Shown here: in pieces, positions 56,958 through 64,000 of the stretch | Numbering within the stretch: position 1 is the first letter of the stretch | Layout of the letters: every line of letters starts with the position of its first letter | Source of the DNA: Thalassia testudinum | Taxonomy: Eukaryota; Streptophyta; Magnoliopsida; Alismatales; Hydrocharitaceae | Assembly: GCA_037157565.1 (NCBI GenBank) | Contig: JAZHRO010000063.1 | Coordinates: 159,681,001-159,745,000, forward strand | Direction of reading: 5' to 3' | DNA length: 64,000 nt | Position numbers and translations under genes: made by a program | Notes under the pieces: generated by a model | Told to the model about the DNA's origin: nothing | What the model saw: the letters and a program-made list of their open reading frames with translations, nothing else | Database searches by the model: none

Positions 56958-58160
56958 TCATTTTTCATTCATTTTTTTTTCCTTTATATATATATATATA
57001 GGTGGAAACTGCATGATACCATAAAATGCCCAGATCCTATGGATGCCTATCGACCCCCCCATGCCAAACAATGCTATGTCCTCATATGCATGCAAGGTAG
57101 GGTAGAGGAAGGATGAAAGATCGGGTAACGAGAGCTGAGGTGCCGGGTATACAGCAGGGTGGTAGGGTGGGTGGATGGTGGGTGGTGAAGTGAAAAGTGA
57201 AGTGATTGTGACAGTGGCGTGAAAAGTGATGGTGGATGGTGAGAGATATGGCATTTCTTGGGACGAGAGTGTCCCAAGCAAATCGGAAAACAAGTCAGGA
57301 GGAAGAAGTTGGCCCTCAGATTGGCCAAGAAGAGGGGCTTCTTGGATAGATGGATCCAAAAAGGAATAGCCCCAGTGAGTAGTGTGTGGGCTCAAGGTCC
57401 CAGTGTGGAGTTGCAAATCAGCCTGATTTGGCGGGAAAGAAAGGGCAATCCGATCTTCAAGGGTGTGGACCGGCGGTGAGTAGCCCGGATATGACTCAGA
57501 CCACGAGGTATGGGAAGCAAAGAAAACCTCGTCAGAAGTCTGGTCAGGAGAAGGTACGAGAATAGGGAGGGATGGGGGAACGTCACAGTATGTGCTGATC
57601 AGGCAATCGTCAGTGTTTACAGGTAATCCGCAGCAGTCAGAATAGGTCCCAATTAGTCTGATACACACGCTGACGGCCATGCCCTCGTCAGACATGTCAT
57701 CCTCGATACAATCGTAATCAATGTTCTTGGCTGCCTTGAAGATGTTAAGCTTGAGCTTTTCAAATCCAACGGCAATCTCAATACAGCTCGACTCGCAGTC
57801 GATAAGGGCACGGGCTGTGGCCAAGAAAGGTCGACCGAGGATGATCGGACAATCAGAAAGTGAACTAAGAACTTCCATATCTAAAACAAGAAAGTCAATA
57901 GGAAAACAGAGACTGTTGACCCTAACCACCACGTCTTCCACCACACCCTTTGGGATTTTGACAGAACGATTTGCCAACTGTAACGTAACAGGGGTGGGTT
58001 TCAAATTTCTCAAGGAAAATTTTTTGAGCATGATGGTTGGTATAAGGTTTACAGAAGATCCTAGATCAAGCAGGGCACGGTTAAAATTGCAGCCTTGGAT
58101 GCTACAGGAAATAAGCGGTGTGCATGGATCTTTCTACTTCGATGGTAGATTTGACAGTAT
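56958..58160 (-). pseudogene. Element E aspartic protease with an unusual C-terminal extension
   Basis: The minus strand reads RALLDLGSSVNLIPT at about 58045-58090, with the catalytic Asp in DLGSS. Next come LKPTPVTLQLANRSVKIPKG, FPIDFLVLDMEV and IILGRPFLATARALIDC, a complete retropepsin-like domain. After LNIFKAAKNIDYD the frame stays open for about 240 more residues, to 56958. That stretch is rich in Ser, Pro, Leu and His (for example HPPYHPAVYPAPQLSLP) and shows no RT motif. In A and B this place leads into reverse transcriptase. The extension may be coding or a chance open frame. Confidence 0.8.
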
Positions 58161-60370
58161 AGCACAACTCACATGAGGCGAGAGAACCACCGGATTCTTA
58201 GTTTTCTTTGACTGTCGCCTGGGTGTTGTGTAGTCTTTGAAAAATCTGGCGACATTAGGTATGTGGTCAATAGCCTCGAGCAAGGGTACCTTAATTTCAA
58301 CATCCCTGAACAAATTACGTAGGTTATCAAAGGCCTGCATATCTTTCTTTTTGCCTTTTGGCTCCCTCAGTAGAGTCTCAGGGAATGGGACTGATTCTGG
58401 CACCAATTTGGGTGTATCATCCTCTCGTAAATGCAGTGCACATTTCGAATGAGAGGGCAATGAAGAAGAAGATAGGTCAGGATCAAGTCGAGGCAGATCA
58501 AAGGTCTGCTTACTGCTCCTCGTAGTGATAGCATTGGATAATGCGGGTCCAGTGGGATCATACGGCGGAGGAGGGTTCGCAATGGGGACATAAGAGTGAG
58601 GTGCAGCAGTGGGATTAGCCTGGAATCCCGGTGGAATGCTCGGAGCCTGCAGAATTTGATGAACCTATCCCTAAGAAGGTTGTACCTGTAGTTGAGGACC
58701 ACGGGGTACGAAATTTTGCGGGTTTGGAACAGGTTGGGCGGGAAGAGTGCCCTAAGATCGAGTCGCCATGCGTAGTTGACTGATCTCAGCATTCTACTGC
58801 GCCAATTGGTGCTAAAGAGAGGTCATGTTCTCTTCATGGCGCTTTGACATTTCCATCATCATTCACATCAATTTATCAAGAGGACTTGATGCGTGTTCGG
58901 TTTACGGTACGCAAGGGCCTAATGGCGGATTTGCCATAGGATTAGACTAGGCCCTTGGGATGACGGGTGTGGATGGTCGCATTGGACCACCTACGGGGTT
59001 TTAGCGCTACGGGTTGTTGGACCATGCAAAATTTGGATAATTTCGCCACCCTGGGTTATAAGTGGCAAAGAACAGGTTGTTCCCCAGGGTGCAAGCGTCT
59101 TCTATGCCAGAAGACGCATCCGCATGTAAATATGCGTCCAAGCACACGGAGGCTTGGTCCTCCATGTCGAAATACTAGCTCGTAGAAGCCAGTTCCACAT
59201 GACTTACCGAGTCGCTCGGCGCGACACTTGGTAAGGAAGGTTTTACGGGATTTCTCGGGATAAGCCTGGTGTTGGAAGAATTTGGATTGTGACAAAGTGG
59301 TGAAGCGGGGGTGTTTCCTATAGAACGGGTGGGGTTGGCCAGAAGCTCGTCCAGCATCTTGTGCACGACGGAGACTTCATCCAATTTCTGTGCAATAAGG
59401 CTAAGATCTGTGGATGGATGGGAGGGTCCCGTGTCAACTTCGTGGACATTTTGGGGCAGGCTGGTATGATTAAAGGCGACAATAGAAGCATTGTTCATTG
59501 AGTTTTCACTTATACTTTCAAATAATTCGAATGCTCCATTCTTGTCTTTATTCATGAAATTCCCTCCGTAGGAAGCGTCTACAATCTGCTTCAAAGTCTC
59601 ATTTAGCCCATAGTAGAAAATCTATGCTATATGCCACTTAGGCAGACCGTGGTGCAGACACTTCCTGAGGAGGTCATTATATCTCTCCCATGACTCATGA
59701 AATTGTTCACCGTTTTGTTGCATAAAAGAGGTGATAGCACAATGAAGCGCATTGGTTCGCCCGATTGGGAAGAACTTCTTGAGAAGCACTATTCGCATCT
59801 CTTCCCAAGAGTGGATGGTTCTCCCAAGGGTGCGTAACCACTGCGACGCTTTATCCCACAATGAAAACGGGAACATTTTCATGAGGACTATAGGTAACCC
59901 GATATTTCTTGGTTTAACCGTTTCAGCCAATCGGGTTAGGACTTCCAAGTGGCGAAAAGGATCTTCACTTGCAAGACCATGGAAGTGAAAATTTATTAGG
60001 CCAATTATGTTAGGTTTCAGTTCAAAGTCGTCCCCACCATGGGGACCCGAATTTGTTCTATGGTCTCTATAGTAGCGAGATTCTGATAGGAGCTAAGAGA
60101 CCTAGGCTCCTCCCGTTCGGGAAGGTTTTGCATTTCCTCCAGTGTTTCCCGAATGGCCTCAATTCATTCATTATACATTTCCATTTGGGCTTGGAGGCGG
60201 GTTATAGGATCTAAGGCTCCACCACCTGGTGGGTTCTGAGGGTGATTTCCTCCCTCGGGATTTGGGGGTGAGCATGCAGCCATGTTTGTGGAGGAGGACG
60301 ATTCGGCTTTTTTTCTAAATTTATCAGGCAATTCAAACAGTTCAGGGTTTTGTGACCTCCTCCCAAACAT
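58161..60370 (-). pseudogene. Element E gag
   Basis: Starts at the minus-strand ATG at 60370 (MFGRRSQNPELFELP), as in A and B. The Gag core is seen as LMKMFPFSLWDKASQWL, LLKKFFPIGRTNALH, LLRKCLHHGLPKW (59622-59948) and QIVDASYGGNFMNKDKNG, SENSMNNASI (59400-59594). The end region has IKVPLLEAIDHIPNVARFFKD before the protease. Stops include one after LQAQMEMYNE (60164) and one near 59628. The start lies only 27 bp from the L5 insertion. Confidence 0.85.
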
Positions 60371-61222
60371 ACACTGCCGCAGGAAGAATTGGGGAGATGA
60401 TGAGAGCCTCATCATGAGCCATAACTAGCTCATTTTGACCCAATAAAGAAGATAAAAGCTCCTACATAACCTAGAAGAAGGCTTAACTGAAGGAACAAGT
60501 GCTCTGAGAAGAAAACATGAAATAAAGGTTAAAACTGCAATTTTACCATTGCAGTACATAAACGGGATTTCTCAGAAGCAAAACATAGGTCAAATGGTCC
60601 AAATAAGAGAAAAAGTGGGTTGAATTAATCAGAAATGGGTTTATGTGCAATCTAAGAATTAAATGACACTTGGTAACCCTAAAACAGACCCGCTTAAATT
60701 AACAAGGTTCCGGTCAGAATAAAAATCAAGCAAACCCTCTAAAAATCATAGAAAAACATCCTCTAGGGTTTAGAACACTTAATTTGGCCTTTGGAACCTA
60801 GTTTGACCTAGATTAGGGTCTTAGCTCTTCAATTAACCTAATTTGGGTTTTTATGCAAAACGTCCAGTCAAACGAGGTCAAACCAAAAATCCAACTTCAC
60901 CATTGGATTCTTTAGGTCTAAATTAGGTTTGTACCAAAATTTGGACCTAAGGGGAGGTCATCTTGACCTACTTTGCAAGTTAGTACACCTAAATCACAAA
61001 GAGGTCCCTATCTTTTGAATATCCTTGCAGAGAGCCCCCTAGCTTCTTCGCCTTCTTTGCAAACAGGTCCTGCCGCCATTGCTAGGGCAGAACCGAGCTC
61101 CGACGAAGTTTCGAGAGAGATTGCTCTCTAATTCCTCAGAGATTCTCTCCCAGAAATGGAAGGGAGATTCTCTGAGGAACTCCCTTCCTTCTAAAGCCAA
61201 TCAAATTCGCTGGCGTGAACCC

Positions 61223-61250
61223 AATCTCTCGTGCGAACGCACGAGAGATT
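61223..61250. repeat. L5 U3 inverted repeat
   Basis: Arms AATCTCTCGTGCG and CGCACGAGAGATT around AA, a perfect 13-bp stem. Flanking CCC and TTGGG extend it with one bulge. Confidence 0.9.
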
Positions 61251-61332
61251 TGGGTATCTTTCTTCCTTCCAACTCCGGCGAGCCGGCTGACCTAATTGCA
61301 CGTTTTTCACGCACTAATAGGAGCGGCCAGCA

Positions 61333-61342
61333 CCTATAAAAC
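61333..61342 (+). promoter_or_regulatory. L5 TATA box
   Basis: CCTATAAAAC about 83 bp after the U3 inverted repeat. Confidence 0.6.
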
Positions 61343-62810
61343 ACCCCTCGGACCCGGCCACTCATCTTAAGCTTGATTTTGACGGAGATCCCCTCCAAAT
61401 TTCTTCTCTCCCATCTCCGGCCAAACGACCCACAAGCTCCGGCGACCGCCTTCCCTCCTTCTCGTCACTCTGCTGCCATACCAGCAGCAGAGTCCTCTCC
61501 GCCTCTTCCTCCCGCGGCGCGCTGTACCCTGCGCGCAAGCTCCTGACCTCATCTTCGTCGCCGCTTCCACCCCAAGGGTCTTTCTTCCCCGACGACGGCA
61601 GTCACGAGCCGTCCTCTCCGCCGCCTCCCTTCACTCCAGACAACCCCAGATACGTTCTCCACCCTCTCCTCTCTCTTTTCCCTCTGTTATCTCCCTTGAT
61701 CGACCTTCGACAGACGCTAACCACCTCCATCATCTTCGCCTCCGACCACACTCCGGTGAGCCGCCCACACCACTCCAGCCCTCCACACGGCTCGCCAACC
61801 ACCTCGAAAGCTCCACCTCACCTCCAGGAACACACTCCACCCTACCACTGCCACTCCAGCCCTCCACAATCACCCCCCGACCAACCCACCATCTCCGGCC
61901 ACAGGTTGACCTAGGCACGCACGCCTAGGCCGACCTGCGGCCTGCAGCACTGCCCACCGCCTTCGCCGTGCCACGGCGAAGGTCTCTAGCTATTCTGATT
62001 TGGCCGAGAGGCGCGTTTTGTGTACGACAGGATTTGAGCCGTTGCCACCATGGACGACCTCTGATGAAGCTCCCACGAAGCTCCAGGCACCCGGTCTTCC
62101 AGGCTACAGGTGCTGCATACTAGCGCGAGTGTCGCGAGGTGAACGAGTCCAGCCAAGGAGCGCTAGCAGAGCCAGCAGCTGCGGGGCAATCGCACGACGA
62201 GGCTTCTGCAGGCGCACGTGAAGGCGAGACCAGATAGTCCCACATCGTGGGATTGCAACCGTCAGGTACCATATAAGTTGTTTTTGCGTTTTACTCTTAT
62301 CGCCTCAGTAAGCACAGGGGTGAGGTCCCTCACTGACCCCACCCGCCTCGTCCGCGGCCTGACCACGCGGACCTGGCGGATCCGACCCGACCTAGACCTA
62401 CGCACTCCTCGCGCATCACACACCTGCAGGTGCGCCTGGTCCCGGGTACGATCCGACCCGATTGAGACTGTGGCTCTGGTAGAGCGGTTAGAGTGAATTG
62501 CTTGAGAGAGAGACACGCGCGGGTAGAGGGAGAAGGGTTAGGTTTTGCTCCTGTGCAGGCAGGCTGATCGCAGGAGAAGGACTTGGCCGCTGCAGAAGAA
62601 GAAAAAGCAAGCCAAAGAAGAAGAAGAAGGCAACGAAGAAAGGAGAAGCAAGACAGAAGAAGAAGAAAGAAAGAAGTCTTCGCAGGAGAAGAAGGAAAGC
62701 AGAAAGATTAGAAGTCTTCGCAGAGAAGAAGAAGAAGGACAAGGGAAGATTGCAAAGATATCAGAAAGGCAAAGCAGAAGAAGGAAAAGAGAAAGAAAGA
62801 TCACATTTAA

Positions 62811-62836
62811 GACGTCTGATACATAAATCAGACGTC
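62811..62836. repeat. L5 AGACGTCTG inverted pair
   Basis: GACGTCTGAT and ATCAGACGTC are perfect complements with a 6-base loop, in the transcribed part of the LTR just after the purine tract. Confidence 0.9.
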
Positions 62837-63063
62837 TAATTCTATTTTTTTTTTACATCTTTCTTAAAAACTCTTTGAATCAATTATATTTGCATTTAAC
62901 AGTTATATTCTTGGGTTTTACAAAGTACTGAGTTTGCTCCCTGTGTTTGACCTCGGATACTCTAGTTGTTCGAGTAATAAAATTATTTATATTTGTTTAA
63001 ACGTTTTGTCGGTTCTACTGCAACGTAATACGCCTTTAAATCCGCACAAAAACGTTGACAACA

Positions 63064-64000
63064 GGAGATAAGAAGGGAAAAGAGATGAGAGAAATGACGC
63101 CGCAAAGGTACACTTGATGATAAATCAATTCAATCAAATTCCTAACCTCTACAGTGTGCCCTTAGACCTAAAGATCTAAGTTACCTACTGTCAAGAACTA
63201 CGGAACCGAATGTGAGCACCGCGGAACCATCGGGCTAGATTGAAAGGCCGTTTGCCCCAGTCTTAGGCACCCGATAGCACACGGGAACCCTCACCAGCAC
63301 GTAGACGCTACACGCAGGTAGTTAAACCTCCAATCCTTAATAAGGGTCAAGTTACTACCAATTTTAGTTAGAGGTTTAGGATCAAGTGCTTCTGGAATGT
63401 GAAGGGTGTTATTTATGGGTAATGCCCAAGTGACTGATTTTCAGAGTGTGTAAAACAAGATGCAATGGGAAAATCTCCCCGAATTGAAGTTTTAATTGGT
63501 GAATGATTTTTAGAATTTAGCCTTAAGTAGTATGGATTTTAGGATTTCGCTGAAATATCAATTCAACCAATCTCTGGGTTTTGCAAGAATACAAGTTTTC
63601 TTCTAAGCCCAACAAACCCTTCTTCAATATCAGTTGGTTAATGCATGCTAAAATGCAATGGGCTTCCCTAAATGGAGATTTCTATGTGTGGATGCACGAA
63701 TCAGTTTTAGATTAGTGTAAAAGGGAGCCAAAGCACTTCAATTCAAGTGCTCCCAATCACCAGAATGATTTCCACACACAAGGCCCAACCAAAAGATAGA
63801 GAAAATCAAATTGTTGGGGTTGAAATGTTGATCGAATCTTAGGCAAGTTGAAAAGTCGTGGTGGGGTTGGAATCAACTCAATTCCAAGTCTCCCCACCAA
63901 AAATGTGATCTCGAATTTGCAGATAAGTAAGGCAAAGAGGGGTGCAATCAATCTTTTTATGTTTGCCTCAAAGACTACTTCACACGATGAAAAATTCAAG
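63064..64000 (-). other. Element E leader, continuing past the window
   Basis: Non-coding sequence upstream of E gag on the far side of L5. No PBS or LTR is reached before the window ends. Confidence 0.65.

Larger units (their letters stand above)
60398..63063 (+). mobile_element. Solo LTR L5 in element E leader
   Basis: A 2666-bp LTR from TGATGAGAGCCTCATCATGA to GACAACA, flanked by perfect GGAGA copies at 60393-60397 and 63064-63068. Landmarks are U3 inverted repeat 61223-61250, TATA CCTATAAAAC 61333-61342, purine tract 62570-62800, AGACGTCTG pair 62811-62836, GCTCCCTGTGTTTGACCTCG motif at 62936, AATAAA near 62975. It is the clearest solo LTR in the window and a good reference copy. Confidence 0.93.
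53521..64000 (-). mobile_element. Element E: Athila-like gag-protease retrotransposon, 5' end outside window
   Basis: A minus-strand element. Its 3' LTR is 53521-55982, preceded in element orientation by the polypurine word AGGCATGGGGGTA. Then come a 3' untranslated region, protease, gag (start at 60370) and leader, which is interrupted by solo LTR L5 and runs out of the window. Reverse transcriptase, RNase H and integrase are missing between the protease and the 3' end. It would depend on another Athila element. The left border is taken at TGTGTTAATATGG and is uncertain by a few bases. It appears to sit in E'. Confidence 0.78.

Noticed and set aside
1..64000. tRNA, rRNA, snoRNA or CRISPR features
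   Set aside because: I looked for tRNA arms and box elements, rRNA words and evenly spaced direct repeats and found none; the only tRNA-like sequences are primer-binding sites.

Overview
This window is nuclear DNA of a flowering plant and consists almost entirely of nested LTR retrotransposons. The evidence is Ty3/gypsy gag-pol of the Athila type with a tRNA-Asp primer-binding site, a gag-only Ty1/copia element primed by initiator-Met tRNA, several solo LTRs with 5-bp target duplications, and a Myb/SANT-like remnant of the kind carried by PIF/Harbinger transposons. I cannot name the species, and I see no intact host protein gene, tRNA, rRNA or CRISPR array. Element names A, B, C, D, E and L1-L5 are mine.

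Layout. 1-3137 is old host-side sequence: GC-rich MITE-like DNA, a copia gag scrap, a possible Harbinger end and a promoter-like stretch. 3138-42176 is one 39-kb nest. Its outer shell is solo LTR L1, which is split by element B (4696-18715, minus strand, TSD acccc) and by solo LTR L2 (19245-41564, TSD ctgtg). B contains the gag-only copia element C (11186-15811). L2 is split by element A (20772-37405, the most complete copy, TSD cacct/caccc) and by solo LTR L3 (38370-41225, minus). A's gag is split by solo LTR L4 (25079-27785, minus, TSD ggtac). The L1 target lies in one copy of a 430-bp tandem duplication, and the intact second copy (42458-42887) acts as an empty site that confirms the borders of the whole nest.

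42888-47562 is more old sequence. It holds solo LTR D1 (44143-46494, TSD cctat) and a Myb/SANT remnant. 47563-53520 is the E-type LTR E', split by the inverted D copy D2, which in turn holds a B-family solo LTR (49911-51626, TSD cccct). 53521-64000 is element E (minus, its 5' end outside the window). E has gag and protease but no reverse transcriptase or integrase, and is split by solo LTR L5 (60398-63063, TSD ggaga).

Nothing here looks able to move by itself. A has all pol domains but many nonsense codons and one frameshift, B has lost integrase, and C and E carry gag or gag-PR only. The most notable unexplained structure is in the LTRs. The seven L/A-family LTRs carry an inverted repeat in U3, about 75-110 bp before the TATA box, with paired substitutions. 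They carry a second one built on AGACGTCTG in the transcribed part, and an unrelated LTR family (D) carries arrays of the same AGACGTCTG module. Families B, C and E carry different palindromes at the equivalent U3 place.
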